A stretch of DNA of 64,000 nt, from contig NZ_JADLQQ010000001.1 in assembly GCF_015477765.1 (NCBI RefSeq), positions 558,001 to 622,000 of the forward strand, in the 5' to 3' direction. The position numbers and the translations under genes are program-made. Source of the DNA: Nocardia transvalensis. GTDB lineage: Bacteria > Actinomycetota > Actinomycetes > Mycobacteriales > Mycobacteriaceae. The notes beneath the pieces are model-generated. The model saw only the letters and a list, made by a program, of their open reading frames with translations, had not been told where the DNA came from and did no database searches. Shown piece after piece: positions 46,829 to 55,642 of the stretch (the stretch's first letter is position 1; the number at the start of each line of letters is the position of its first letter).

Positions 46829-47358
46829 GACAGGACCTCGGTATCTTCCGTGACACCCGCATCCGGCCGGGGAAATCCGTTCACCGCGGGCCGCCGCATG
46901 GTGAACGCGTCGGCGCCGCTGGGCTGGTAGTAGTTCTTGCGCAGCCCGATGATGTGGAAGCCGTGCTTCTGATACAGCGCGATCGCCGGCGCGTTGTCGG
47001 TGCGCACCTCCAGGAACACCGGCCCGCCCCGCTTACCCGCCTCCATCAACAGCGCGCGCAGCAACAGCGTGCCGATGCCCGAACGGTGGCAGTGCGGATC
47101 GACGCCGATCGTATGCACCTCGGCCTCCGGATGTTCCAGCGTGCCGAGCAGGGCGATCCCGGCGTAGCCGACCATGCGGCCGAATTCGTCGCGCGCCACC
47201 AGATACCGGTTGTGCGCCCCGGCCAGCTCGGACTGGAAGGCCACCTCCGGCCACGGATCGTCCTCGGGGAACAGCAGTTTCTCGAGTTCCACACAGCGTT
47301 CGATATCGGCCGGCCCCATCGGTTCGATGTGGATGCCCGGCTCCGTGCGCGCGGTCAT
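46825..47358 (-). CDS. rimI: Ribosomal-protein-alanine N-acetyltransferase RimI
   Basis: A 177-residue GNAT acetyltransferase. The acetyl-CoA segment [37 protein letters not shown] and [14 protein letters not shown] identify RimI-type N-terminal acetyltransferases, usually located between tsaB and tsaD. Start and stop both overlap neighbours in ATGA form (47355-47358 and 46825-46828). Substrate specificity is inferred from context. Confidence 0.93.
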   Translation of the reverse strand: MTARTEPGIHIEPMGPADIERCVELEKLLFPEDDPWPEVAFQSELAGAHNRYLVARDEFGRMVGYAGIALLGTLEHPEAEVHTIGVDPHCHRSGIGTLLLRALLMEAGKRGGPVFLEVRTDNAPAIALYQKHGFHIIGLRKNYYQPSGADAFTMRRPAVNGFPRPDAGVTEDTEVLS

Positions 47359-48035
47359 CGCACCGCCTGATAGCTGCGTTCGACGGCGTCCGGGCGGCGC
47401 AGATACAGCGGCACCAGCGGTTCCGGGGTGGCCCGTGCCAGCAGGTCGGGGGTGGCGCAGGCGACCAACCCGGCCGGGGACGGCGTCTCCACCGGCAGCA
47501 CCGGAAGGTCGAAAAAGTCGACGTGCGAGGCGGATCCGGCGATCGCGGTGGCCTCGCCCGGCTCCAGATCGGTCGGCTTGCACACTCCCGGCCCGTCGAT
47601 CCGCCCGGCCCTGCGATAGCGGGCCCAGTACACCTCACGGCGGCGGGCATCGGTCACCACCAGCAGTTCGGCCGCGGCGGACGAGGCGGGAATCTCGCGC
47701 CAGGCATCGGCGGCGATGGCGTCGAGGCTGCAGACGCCGTACACCGGCAGGCCCAGCGCGTCACCGAAGGCGGCACCGGTGGCCATACCGACCCGCAACC
47801 CCGTGAACGGGCCCGGACCGGTGCCGACGACAACCGCATCGAGATCGGTGCGGGAACGGCCGGCCGTCTCGAGGCAGGCGAGGATCTGGGGCGTGAGCAC
47901 CTCGTTGTGTGCGCGCGCGTCCACCGTCACCCTGGAGGCGAGGGTGTGGATCTGCGGCTGCGAGCCGGCCTGCTCCAGTTCCACCAGTCCTGCTGTAACG
48001 GCAGGTGTCGCGGTGTCGACAGCAAGTACAAGCAT
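47355..48035 (-). CDS. tsaB: TsaB, t6A synthesis partner protein
   Basis: A 226-residue TsaD-like protein without catalytic metal site: MLVLAVDTATPAVTAGLVELE, ILACLETAGRSRTDLDAVVVGTGPGPFTGLRVGMATG. It forms the TsaB-TsaD-TsaE complex. The stop overlaps rimI. Gene order tsaB-rimI-tsaD is conserved in actinobacteria. Confidence 0.96.
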   Translation of the reverse strand: MLVLAVDTATPAVTAGLVELEQAGSQPQIHTLASRVTVDARAHNEVLTPQILACLETAGRSRTDLDAVVVGTGPGPFTGLRVGMATGAAFGDALGLPVYGVCSLDAIAADAWREIPASSAAAELLVVTDARRREVYWARYRRAGRIDGPGVCKPTDLEPGEATAIAGSASHVDFFDLPVLPVETPSPAGLVACATPDLLARATPEPLVPLYLRRPDAVERSYQAVR

Positions 48036-48345
48036 GATTGTCTCAACGATACCGGTTGGTCACCTTCCCGAAGGCATCGCCGCCGCCCCGCCACCACCGA
48101 CCCCCCGAAGACTAGCAATCGCATAGCTAATTTCCCCGCCTGCGCATCCGCCGGTCCCGATCACACCTGCACGGCCCCCACACCCAAGTCCCGAGCGCCA
48201 CAACAACTGCCGTACCGGCGACCCGGCCCGTCCTTTCCCCCGCCACCCCACGCACCTCGCCAACCCACCCGAGATCGTTCGCCGGATCGATTCTCGCCCT
48301 CCCCCAAGTGTGCAGCGTCACACCGACAGTCCCCGCGACGCAGGG
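48036..48345. other. Gap between tsaE and tsaB
   Basis: 310 bases of C-rich DNA with no gene, repeat or clear hairpin seen. It interrupts an otherwise tightly overlapping gene set, so tsaB may have its own promoter. Confidence 0.5.
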
Positions 48346-48792
48346 TCAGGAGGGAGCGATCCATTCCCAGGTGGCCGTGCGGGTATCGGAGTCGGGCTCG
48401 CGGTGCAGCAGGACACGCAGGTGGCGGTCGGCGAGGTGTTCGACGACACCCAGGCCCCATTCGACGACCACGACGGCCTCGTCCAGATCGGTGTCGAGGT
48501 CGAGGGCGTCGAGTTCCTCGATGTCGCCACCGAGGCGGTAGGCGTCGACGTGGACCATCGGGATCGCACCGGCATGTGAACCGGCGCGGTGCTGGCGGGC
48601 GATGATGAATGTCGGTGAGCTGACCCGCCCCTCGACCCCGAGCCCGGCCGCGATGCCGCGGGTGAGGGCGGTCTTGCCCGCGCCGAGGGGGCCGTCGAGG
48701 ATCACCAGGTCTCCCGCGCGCAGTTCGGCGGCCAGTTCCCGGCCCAGTGCCTCGGTGTCCTCCACCGTCGGCAGGATGCGGTGTTCAGCCAT
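48346..48792 (-). CDS. tsaE: TsaE, t6A synthesis ATPase
   Basis: A 148-residue P-loop ATPase required for t6A cycling: Walker A DGPLGAGKTALTRG near residue 35, SSPTFIIARQH, and HVDAYRLGG. Length and motifs are standard. It overlaps the upstream hydrolase gene by 8 bases. Confidence 0.96.
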   Translation of the reverse strand: MAEHRILPTVEDTEALGRELAAELRAGDLVILDGPLGAGKTALTRGIAAGLGVEGRVSSPTFIIARQHRAGSHAGAIPMVHVDAYRLGGDIEELDALDLDTDLDEAVVVVEWGLGVVEHLADRHLRVLLHREPDSDTRTATWEWIAPS

Positions 48793-49882
48793 GGACGACC
48801 CTCCGCTCGCCGTGCGCGGCGACGATCCCGCTGCGGACCAGCAGGCGATCCAGGGCCGCGTTCACCAGTTCCGGATATTGCATGTGCACCATGTGGGCGG
48901 CGTCGGTCACCCGGACCACATCGGCGTCGGGCAGCTCACGCGCCAGCGCCAGCGAATTGCGGAACGGGATCACCAGATCGTGCACACCCCCCAGGATCAG
49001 CGCCGGCCGCGGCGCCAGAGTAGGCAGCGCCGCCGATTCGTCGTGCAGCTGAAGGGCTTTGAGGAACCTGACGATGGTTTCGACAGGCGTGCGGTCGATC
49101 ATCGAGGTGGTGAACCGCGACAGCGTCGGGCTCACATCCCCGTGGAACGAGCTGACGTGCAGGATCGGTGTGATCACGGTCCGCGCGGTGACCCGTCCGG
49201 CCTGAGCGAGCGCAGGCGCGGCGAGCACGGCGGTGCGGAACCCGTCGAGCGCGGGATTGCGCAGCACCTGCGCCACCCCGGCCGCGGTGACCTCGGCGGC
49301 CGCGGTCGACAGCAGCGCCACCGCCCGCACCCGATCGCCGAACAGCTGCGGAAACTGCGCCGCCGCAGCCAGAATCGCCATCCCGCCCATGGAATGTCCG
49401 ACCAGCATCAGCGGCCCGGACGGCGCACACTCCTCGACCACCGCGGCCAGATCCCGGCCCAGTTGCGGCACCGTGCAGCTCTCGGTGCTCGGCATTTCCG
49501 ATCCGCCGTGCCCGCGCAGATCGAAGAAGACCATTCGAATCTTCGGCCCCCACAGCTTTTCCAGATCGCGCCGCTGAAAGTGGAACGACGCCATGCTGTT
49601 ACAGAAGCCGTGCACGAAAACGACTGTGGCGGTGGCTTCTTCGTCCCCACACTCGCGCACCGCCAGTGCCACGCCGTCCGAGGCGATCACCGTGCGCGCC
49701 CGATCGCGGTCGAGCAGGCCGAAATCCTCCTCGCGCAGATCGTCACGACGAGCCGGCCACCGCACCGCGGCGCCGACCCGGCGCAGCGCGTGCGCCCCGG
49801 CCAGCGCACCCAGCACGCCGAGAGTTGCCACGCCGCCGCGCCGTACCGTCGTTCGAAGGGCTTGCGGGCGTTCGGATTTCAT
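48785..49882 (-). CDS. Alpha/beta hydrolase with N-terminal hydrophobic segment
   Basis: A 365-residue hydrolase, conserved between alr and tsaE in mycobacteria and relatives. N-terminal segment [20 protein letters not shown] may anchor it; catalytic core has [27 protein letters not shown], nucleophile [12 protein letters not shown], acid [10 protein letters not shown] and His in [13 protein letters not shown]. The triad is complete. Substrate unknown (lipid esters are plausible). ATG 49882 overlaps the alr stop; its own end overlaps tsaE. Confidence 0.88.
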   Translation of the reverse strand: MKSERPQALRTTVRRGGVATLGVLGALAGAHALRRVGAAVRWPARRDDLREEDFGLLDRDRARTVIASDGVALAVRECGDEEATATVVFVHGFCNSMASFHFQRRDLEKLWGPKIRMVFFDLRGHGGSEMPSTESCTVPQLGRDLAAVVEECAPSGPLMLVGHSMGGMAILAAAAQFPQLFGDRVRAVALLSTAAAEVTAAGVAQVLRNPALDGFRTAVLAAPALAQAGRVTARTVITPILHVSSFHGDVSPTLSRFTTSMIDRTPVETIVRFLKALQLHDESAALPTLAPRPALILGGVHDLVIPFRNSLALARELPDADVVRVTDAAHMVHMQYPELVNAALDRLLVRSGIVAAHGERRVVHG

Positions 49883-51027
49883 CGAGGACCCCTTTGCTGC
49901 GCCGGGTCGCCCACATAGCGTCGCACGGCCCGTCCGCGCGGGGAACACACGACCTCGTAGTGAATGGTGCCGAGCAGATCGGCCCACCGCTGCGGGTGGA
50001 GGTCACCCGGGCCGAACAGGATCGCGGTGTCCCCCTCGCAGACCCCGGCCGGATTGTCGCCGAGATCGACCACCAGTTGGTCCATGCATACCCGGCCGAT
50101 GTTCGGGTAGTTCGCCTCGCCGATGCCCACCGCGATCCGTCCGCCGAGCGGTCGCGGCACGCCGTCGGCGTACCCGGCCGGAATCAAGGCGACGGTGGTG
50201 TCGCGCGGGGCGATCCACTCGTGCCCGTAGGAGACGCCTTCGCCCGCGGCGACGCGTTTGACCAGCGCCACGCGCGCACGGAAGGTCATCACCGGGCGCA
50301 GATCGAAATCGGAGGCCTCGGGAATCGGCGACAGGCCGTACACCGCGATACCGGGGCGCACCATATCGAAGGCGAGGTCGGGCCGGGTCAGCGTCGCGGC
50401 CGAATTGGCCAGGTGCACGAGCTCGGGCTGCAGCCGGTACTCCTTCGCGGCGGCGAGGGCGTCGAGCAATCTGTCGCGCTGGACATCGATGACCGGATGC
50501 CGCGGCTGATCGGCGTGCGCGAGATGGGAGAACATCGCCCGGAAATGCACCGCCTGCTCATCGACCAGCCGCTGCAACAGCTCCAGGACCTGCGGATATT
50601 CGGTATCGGAGACGCCGTTGCGGTTCAGGCCGGTGTCGACCTTCAGCGTCACGGTCGCGGTCCGGCCGACCGCCCGCGCGGCCCGCGCGACCGCATCCAG
50701 GTGGGCCACCGACGACACGCCGATTTCGACATCGGCGGCGATGGCCGCGGCATAGTCGGCATCGGAGGTGTTGAGCCAGCTCAGGATCGGCGCATCGATG
50801 CCCGCGGCGCGCAGTTGCAGTGCCTCGTCGATGGTGGTGACGCCCAGTTCCGCCGCGCCCGCCGCCAGCGCCGCCCGGCCGACCTGCACGGCACCGTGGT
50901 TGTAGGCGTCGGCCTTGACCACCGCCATCACCGCGGCCTCACCGGCATGCTCGCGCAGCACCCGCACGTTGTGGGCGACGGCGTCGAGGTCGATGACGGT
51001 TTCCACCTGCGGATCGGCACTACTCAC
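49879..51027 (-). CDS. alr: Alanine racemase
   Basis: PLP enzyme that makes D-alanine for peptidoglycan. The 382-residue protein has the PLP-lysine motif [11 protein letters not shown] near residue 37, the catalytic Tyr segment [11 protein letters not shown], and [15 protein letters not shown] 51027 ([19 protein letters not shown]) fits the family N-terminus. First gene of the alr-hydrolase-tsaE overlap chain. Confidence 0.96.
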   Translation of the reverse strand: MSSADPQVETVIDLDAVAHNVRVLREHAGEAAVMAVVKADAYNHGAVQVGRAALAAGAAELGVTTIDEALQLRAAGIDAPILSWLNTSDADYAAAIAADVEIGVSSVAHLDAVARAARAVGRTATVTLKVDTGLNRNGVSDTEYPQVLELLQRLVDEQAVHFRAMFSHLAHADQPRHPVIDVQRDRLLDALAAAKEYRLQPELVHLANSAATLTRPDLAFDMVRPGIAVYGLSPIPEASDFDLRPVMTFRARVALVKRVAAGEGVSYGHEWIAPRDTTVALIPAGYADGVPRPLGGRIAVGIGEANYPNIGRVCMDQLVVDLGDNPAGVCEGDTAILFGPGDLHPQRWADLLGTIHYEVVCSPRGRAVRRYVGDPAQQRGPR

Positions 51028-51097
51028 GGTTACCGATCCTGCCACTTCCGCCCGGGCGAGCCGTACCGGCGTACGGGTCGGGGGCGGAAAGGCCTTG

Positions 51098-51115
51098 CTT
51101 GGAGTGCACTCCAGG
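51098..51115. promoter_or_regulatory. MerR-type operator/promoter before an SDR gene
   Basis: CTTGGAGTGCACTCCAGG contains the perfect palindrome TGGAGTGCACTCCA (51100-51113). Such elements, placed between a -35 and a -10 with an extended spacer, are typical of MerR-family (aldehyde- or metal-responsive) promoters. It ends about 50 bases before the SDR start. Confidence 0.6.
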
Positions 51116-51163
51116 TGGCTAGCGTTTCCTTGGAGGTTCACCCAGCACGAGGAAGGGCCACAC

Positions 51164-51982
51164 ATGAGCAAGGTCTGGTTCATCACCGGTGTGTCGCGGG
51201 GGTTCGGGCGCGAATGGGCGCTCGCGGCGCTCGACCGGGGCGATCGGGTCGCCGGGACGGCACGCGAGCTGAGCGCGCTCGACGATCTGGTCACCAAATA
51301 TCCCGACACCTTTCTTCCGCTGCGCCTGGACGTGACGGATCGCGCGGGCGATTTCGCCGCCGTCGAGCAGGCCGCACAGCGGTTCGGGCGGCTCGACGTC
51401 GTCGTGAACAACGCCGGGTACGGCCAGTTCGGCATGATCGAGGAGCTCACCGAGGACGAGGTCCGCGCGCAGTTGGAGACCAACGTCTTCGGTGCGTTGT
51501 GGGTGACCCAGGCGGCGTTGCCGATCATGCGGGCCCAGGGCAGCGGGCACATCATTCAGGTGTCGAGCATCGGCGGGATCTCGGCCTTCCCGAATCTCGG
51601 CGCCTACCACGCCTCGAAGTGGGCGCTGGAGGGGTTCTCGCAGTCGCTGGCGCAGGAGGTCGCCGGGTTCGGCATCCACGTCACCCTGATAGAGCCGGGC
51701 GGCTTCAGCACCGACTGGGCCGGGCCGTCGGCGCGCCACAGTGCCGAGAATCCGGCCTACGACGAGGTCCGCGAGGCCCGCAACCGAGTGCGTTCCACAC
51801 AGCGCCGCGGCGAGCCCACCGCCACCCGCGCCGCCATCCTGGCCGTGGTCGACGCCGACGAGCCCCCACTGCGGATCTTCCTGGGCGAGACCCCCTTACA
51901 GACCGCCACCGCCGACTACGAATCCCGCCTGGAAACCTGGCGCAAGTGGCACCCGATCGCCCTGGCCGCCCAGGGCGACTGA
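51164..51982 (+). CDS. Short-chain dehydrogenase/reductase
   Basis: A 272-residue classical [18 protein letters not shown] (the second Gly-motif position is Arg-Gly-Phe-Gly), NNAGYGQFG, catalytic Ser in IQVSSIGG and YHASK near residue 153. It resembles ketoreductases of the oxidoreductase SDR group often induced by MerR regulators. RBS AGGAAGGG precedes ATG 51164. Divergent from alr. Substrate unknown. Confidence 0.9.
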   Translation: MSKVWFITGVSRGFGREWALAALDRGDRVAGTARELSALDDLVTKYPDTFLPLRLDVTDRAGDFAAVEQAAQRFGRLDVVVNNAGYGQFGMIEELTEDEVRAQLETNVFGALWVTQAALPIMRAQGSGHIIQVSSIGGISAFPNLGAYHASKWALEGFSQSLAQEVAGFGIHVTLIEPGGFSTDWAGPSARHSAENPAYDEVREARNRVRSTQRRGEPTATRAAILAVVDADEPPLRIFLGETPLQTATADYESRLETWRKWHPIALAAQGD

Positions 51983-51990
51983 CCACCCCA

Positions 51991-52053
51991 GCCGCACTCC
52001 TTACCTGCACCCGCACCCGCTACAGGGATGCGCCTGCAGGTAAGGAGTGCGGC
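51991..52053. terminator. 19-bp-stem hairpin at the SDR 3' end
   Basis: GCCGCACTCCTTACCTGCA (51991-52009) and its exact complement (52035-52053) enclose a 25-base loop, 8 bases after the SDR stop. It belongs to the same GCCGCACYCCTT repeat family as the copies at 10.56 and 56.91 kb and opens the tandem array that follows. Confidence 0.75.
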
Positions 52054-52490
52054 TGAGTTGGCGCCTTTGCCGGTGGGCACCGGGCTGCCCCAGCTGGCGG
52101 CGAGCTCAACGCACCCCGCGCATGCACCCGCACCCACTGCAGGGGATGCGCCTACAGGTAAGGGGTGCGGCTGCGTGGGCGCCCTGTATGCAAGGAGTGC
52201 GGCTGGGCTGGTGCCCTTTCCGGTGGACAGCGGGCTGCCCCAACTGGGGGCTGGTGCCCTTTCCGGTGGACAGCGGGCTGCCCCAACCGGCGGCGAGCTC
52301 AACGCACCCCGCGCATGCACCCGCACCCACTGCAGGGGATGCGCCTGCAGGTAAGGAGTGCGGCTGGGCTGGTGCCCTTGCCGGTGGGCACCGGGCTGTT
52401 CCAACTGGCGGCGGGCTCACGCGCACCCCGTGCGTGCATGCGCACCCGCTGCAGGGGGTGCGTATGCATGTAGAGGGTGCGGCTGGGTGG
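52035..52490. repeat. Complex tandem repeat array, about 120-bp units
   Basis: The array fills the gap between SDR and nnrD. The boundary motif GGTAAGGAGTGCGGCTG recurs (about 52038, 52158, 52191, 52350 and, diverged, 52468). Each full unit contains GGTGGGCACCGGGCTGCCCC, GGCGGCGAGCTCAACGCACC and CGCGCATGCACCCGCACCCA blocks. One unit carries a nearly perfect internal duplication of roughly 47 bp (GGTGCCCTTTCCGGTGGACA start, at about 52210 and 52255). No gene is supported. Confidence 0.8.
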
Positions 52491-52500
52491 AAGGCGGGGG

Positions 52501-53949
52501 TCAGGGGGTTTCGGGGAGGGCGCGCAGGGTTTGGATGGCGGGGTGGATGTGGTGGAGGAGGGGGGTTGCGGAGATGGGGGCGCCTGGGCCGGGGGAGGTG
52601 TGGGCGGCGAGGTTGGCGGCTAGGGCGTGGACTCGGGCGGCTGCGGCGGCGGCCCAGGAAGGGGCGCGGCCCGCGGCGAGGAGGGCGCCGATGATGCCGG
52701 ACAGGACGTCGCCCGCGCCCGCGGTGGCGGCCCAGGAGCCGCCCGCCTCGTTGATCAGGACCGGCTGGCCCGGGCTTGCCACGAGGGTGGCGCGGCCCTT
52801 GAGCAGGACCGTGACCTGCCAGTCCTCGGCGAGGCGGCGGACTGCCGTCACGCGATCCGGGCCCGGTTCGCTGCCGGTGAGGCGGGCGAATTCACCGGCG
52901 TGCGGGGTCAATACGGTGGGGGCTCGGCGGTCGGCGACCAGAGCTGGTTCGGCGGCCAGCAAGGTCAGGCCGTCGGCATCGACGACGACCGGCAGATCGG
53001 TGGCGAGGATTTCGGTCAGTCGGTCGCGGGCGGCGTCGTCGGTACCGGCACCCGGGCCGAACACCCACGCCTCGACCCGCCCGGTCTTCGATATCGACTG
53101 GGCGGCAATGACTTCCGGGAAGTGCGACAGCACCTCGGCCGCACCGGTGCCCGCGTAGCGAACCATGCCTGAGGTGGCAGCGACCGCGCCGCCCGTACAC
53201 AGCACCGCCGCGCCAGGATAGGTGGCGCTGCCCGCGCAGACCCCGGTCACCCCCTGGGTGTACTTGTCGTCGCGCGGTCCGGGCACCGGCCACTGCGCGC
53301 CGATGGCGGCCGGTTCCAGCGCCGCGAGATCGGGCTCGGGCAGCCGTAAACCGATGGGCACCAACTCGATTCGCCCACACCATGGCGCCGCCAGCGCATG
53401 CACCGGCTTGTAGGCGCCGAAGGCGACCGTGACCTCGGCCCGCACCGCCGGGCCGTCCACCGCGCCGGTGTCCGGGTCGACGCCGCTGGGCAGATCCGCC
53501 GCCACGATCGGAACCCGCACGCCCGCAACGAGTTCCGCCGCACGCGGGCGCAGGGAGCCGCGTCCGGAAATGCCCACGATGCCGTCGACCACCAGATCGG
53601 GGTCGCCCACATCGTCACGCACTCGTCCCCCGTGCCGCAGCAGTGCCGCAAGGCCTTTCGCGTGCGCCCGCTCCGGCGACAACAGCACCGCAGACACCGC
53701 GACACCGCGACGGCGCAGCATCGAGCCCGCCCACAAGGCATCGCCGCCGTTGTCCCCCGACCCCACGAGCAGCGTCACCGCTCGGCCCGCCACGCCTCCG
53801 GTCCGCTCCCGCAGTTCCCCGGCGACCACGGCGGCCAGCCCATAGGCCGCGCGCTGCATCGGCACCCCCGCCCCGACCCGCTGAAACAACTCCGCTTCCG
53901 CCGCCCGCACCTCATCGGCGGTGAAGTATCCGCGCACTGCCGGTGCCAT
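52501..53949 (-). CDS. nnrD: Bifunctional NAD(P)H-hydrate epimerase / ADP-dependent dehydratase
   Basis: Repairs hydrated NAD(P)H. The 482-residue fusion has an N-terminal NnrE/YjeF_N epimerase (MQRAAYGLAAVVAGEL, LLVGSGDNGGDALWAGSMLRRRG, ADLPSGVDPDTGAV) and a C-terminal NnrD kinase-fold dehydratase from about residue 225 (VFGPGAGTDD, LTPHAGEFARL, LLKGRATLVASP, AATAGAGDVLSGIIGALLA). ATG 53949 follows GGAGGAGG; the open frame upstream runs into the minisatellite and is not coding. Located between alr and glmS as in mycobacteria. Confidence 0.95.
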   Translation of the reverse strand: MAPAVRGYFTADEVRAAEAELFQRVGAGVPMQRAAYGLAAVVAGELRERTGGVAGRAVTLLVGSGDNGGDALWAGSMLRRRGVAVSAVLLSPERAHAKGLAALLRHGGRVRDDVGDPDLVVDGIVGISGRGSLRPRAAELVAGVRVPIVAADLPSGVDPDTGAVDGPAVRAEVTVAFGAYKPVHALAAPWCGRIELVPIGLRLPEPDLAALEPAAIGAQWPVPGPRDDKYTQGVTGVCAGSATYPGAAVLCTGGAVAATSGMVRYAGTGAAEVLSHFPEVIAAQSISKTGRVEAWVFGPGAGTDDAARDRLTEILATDLPVVVDADGLTLLAAEPALVADRRAPTVLTPHAGEFARLTGSEPGPDRVTAVRRLAEDWQVTVLLKGRATLVASPGQPVLINEAGGSWAATAGAGDVLSGIIGALLAAGRAPSWAAAAAARVHALAANLAAHTSPGPGAPISATPLLHHIHPAIQTLRALPETP

Positions 53950-54070
53950 CGCTCGCCTCCTCCACAACGACCATCCACCTGCGCCCAGCAGATTACGCCT
54001 CGGACCACCCACCGACGTGTGCGCACGTTCACGCCGACGGGCCGGAACAACTCGCACCTCCCCGATCCCC

Positions 54071-54096
54071 GCATCCGGCGCTGGGGCGCCGGATGC
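54071..54096. other. 11-bp hairpin bordering the minisatellite
   Basis: GCATCCGGCGC-TGGG-GCGCCGGATGC, a perfect stem with a 4-base loop, sits 8 bases before the first repeat unit. Confidence 0.7.
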
Positions 54097-54103
54097 GAGG
54101 AAA

Positions 54104-54406
54104 GAAGACCGCCAGCGTAAATGCGGGGACAAGATCGCCAGCGCGAACACGGGAACAAGACCGCCAGCGCGAACACGGGAACAAGACCGCCAGCGCGAAC
54201 ACGTAGACAAGACCACCAACACGAACACGCAGATAAGGCCAGCAACACGAACACGAACACGAGCACCAGCGCACACTCGAAACGAGAGCACCAGCGCAAA
54301 CTCGAAACGAGAACGCCAGCGCGACCTCGGGACCAGAACGCCAGCGCCCACACGGGGGAACAAGAGCGCCAGCGCGTGGGAAACAAGAACACCGATGCGA
54401 ACTCGG
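54104..54406. repeat. Minisatellite, about 12 units of 23-27 bp
   Basis: Best copies read AAGACCGCCAGCGCGAACAC plus GGGAAC (54157-54182 region); diverged copies have CGAAACGAGAACGCCAGCG. Units continue from about 54104 to 54406 and degenerate towards the right end. Units are contiguous with no unique spacers. The AACGAGA core is shared with the arrays at 15.1 and 20.8 kb. Confidence 0.85.
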
Positions 54407-54631
54407 TGAGGACCTTCTCCAGCACAAGGGCATCGAGGTGTTGGAAGCCGACAGTTCAGTGTCGGATGCGCTCGTAGATACGACGGCTCGTCAAATTCGG
54501 GAAGTGTGTGGCGGGTTGGGTGTCGGGCGTCGTCGAAAGCTGCGCGTGGACATCGGGGACGGGAAGGCGAGGGAGCACTGCGGGGTGGTGTGGCGAACGG
54601 GTGGTTATCGGGGCCGGACTAGGCTGGGGGT

Positions 54632-55057
54632 ATGTCGCTTGGCAAGCACCGCAGGGCACGTGTGCATATCGGGGTCGCTGGGGGTGCGGTGGCGGTGATG
54701 TTGCTGGTGGGTGGATGTGGTTCAGGGACAGATGAATCGGCGTCGCCGTCGACGACCGCTTCCGCCACGTCGACGACCGCACCGGCGACCGCCGCGCAGC
54801 CGGCCACGGTCACGGTCGAGGTGGACGATATGAAGTTCTCGCCCGCGGATGTGAGCATCCGCGTCGGGGGCACCGTGACCTGGAAGTTCTCCGATCGGTT
54901 CCCGCATGCGGTGCAGGGCATCGGGGATGCCGCGATGGGGATCAACAGTCCCATCACCGAGAACGGCGAGTGGAGCCACACCTTCACCGTCCCCGGGACC
55001 TACCGCTATCTGTGCCCGCTGCACCCGGAGATGCGCGGCACCGTCACCGTGCAATAG
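54632..55057 (+). CDS. Cupredoxin lipoprotein
   Basis: A 141-residue exported lipoprotein: signal sequence with lipobox LLVGGC near residue 29, a Ser/Thr/Ala linker, then a plastocyanin-like domain. Type 1 copper ligands are visible as His in RFPHAVQ, Cys in YLCPLHPEM, His in the same segment and the closing Met. It probably carries electrons or buffers copper at the outer membrane face. ATG 54632. The 3' end overlaps the convergent marR gene by 14 bases. Confidence 0.88.
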   Translation: MSLGKHRRARVHIGVAGGAVAVMLLVGGCGSGTDESASPSTTASATSTTAPATAAQPATVTVEVDDMKFSPADVSIRVGGTVTWKFSDRFPHAVQGIGDAAMGINSPITENGEWSHTFTVPGTYRYLCPLHPEMRGTVTVQ

Positions 55058-55508
55058 CCGCCGAATTCATGGCCTCGACGGCCGCGACCAGCGGGGCCAG
55101 TTCGGGGTCGGCGGCGGCTTGGCGGAGTTCGGCCGACAGGGCGGTGTCGTAGGTGGGGCGCGCCAGTCCCAGCAACTCCAGGCCCGCCGGTGTCACGTCG
55201 GTGTAGATGCCGCGACGGTCGTCGGGGCACAGGTACCGCTGCAGCAGGCCGCGGTCTTCCAATCGGGTGACCAGGCGGGTCGTCGCGCTCTGGCTCAGCG
55301 CCACCGAGTCGGCGACCTGATTCATGCGCAGATGACCTCCCGGCCCGTCGTGCTGGCGACTCAGCACAACCAGTAGCGAGTACTCGCGCACGCTGAGCCC
55401 GTGTCCGGATTGCAGGGCGCGCTCGATCCGGGCCGCGATCCGATCGTGCAGCACCGACAGTGCGCACCAGCCGTCGGCGAGCCCGGTGAGCGTGGCGTCC
55501 GCGGTCAT
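55044..55508 (-). CDS. MarR-family regulator
   Basis: A 154-residue winged-helix regulator: LSVREYSLLVVLSRQ, DSVALSQSATTRLVTRLEDRGLLQR (recognition helix), and DDRRGIYTDVTPAGLELL (wing). It diverges from an MFS exporter gene with a palindromic site between them, so it most likely represses that exporter in response to a small ligand. ATG 55508. Confidence 0.9.
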   Translation of the reverse strand: MTADATLTGLADGWCALSVLHDRIAARIERALQSGHGLSVREYSLLVVLSRQHDGPGGHLRMNQVADSVALSQSATTRLVTRLEDRGLLQRYLCPDDRRGIYTDVTPAGLELLGLARPTYDTALSAELRQAAADPELAPLVAAVEAMNSAAIAR

Positions 55509-55577
55509 ATGTCCTCCTGCGTACGGGGTCGATTTCCAGGATAACCCTTCCGATCAATAGCCCGCGTTTGCAATTAG

Positions 55578-55591
55578 ATTGCGCATGCAAT
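55578..55591. promoter_or_regulatory. Candidate MarR operator
   Basis: ATTGC-GCAT-GCAAT inverted repeat within the AT-rich TTGCAATTAGATTGC context (55568-55596), 51 bases before the MFS start and 69 bases from the marR start. Position and symmetry fit a MarR dimer site. Confidence 0.5.
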
Positions 55592-55642
55592 TATTGTTGT
55601 CGCTTGTAACACTCGTACGCATGCCATGTGGAGGCTTCACTC

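Larger units (their letters stand above)
53950..54631. other. Intergenic region dominated by a minisatellite
   Basis: About 680 bases between divergent nnrD and cupredoxin genes. It holds the hairpin at 54071-54096 and the array at 54104-54406; the remainder (54407-54631) shows no gene. Long open frames here are repeat artefacts. Confidence 0.6.

Noticed and set aside
52028..53158. Open frames over the 52-kb array
   Set aside because: Repeat-derived or antisense to nnrD, with no family features.
54104..54406. Possible CRISPR array
   Set aside because: Units are contiguous and 23-27 bp, with no unique spacers, and no cas gene is nearby; it is a minisatellite.
53921..54477. Open frames of 118-162 codons over the repeat array
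   Set aside because: They translate the repeat units only and lack start signals.
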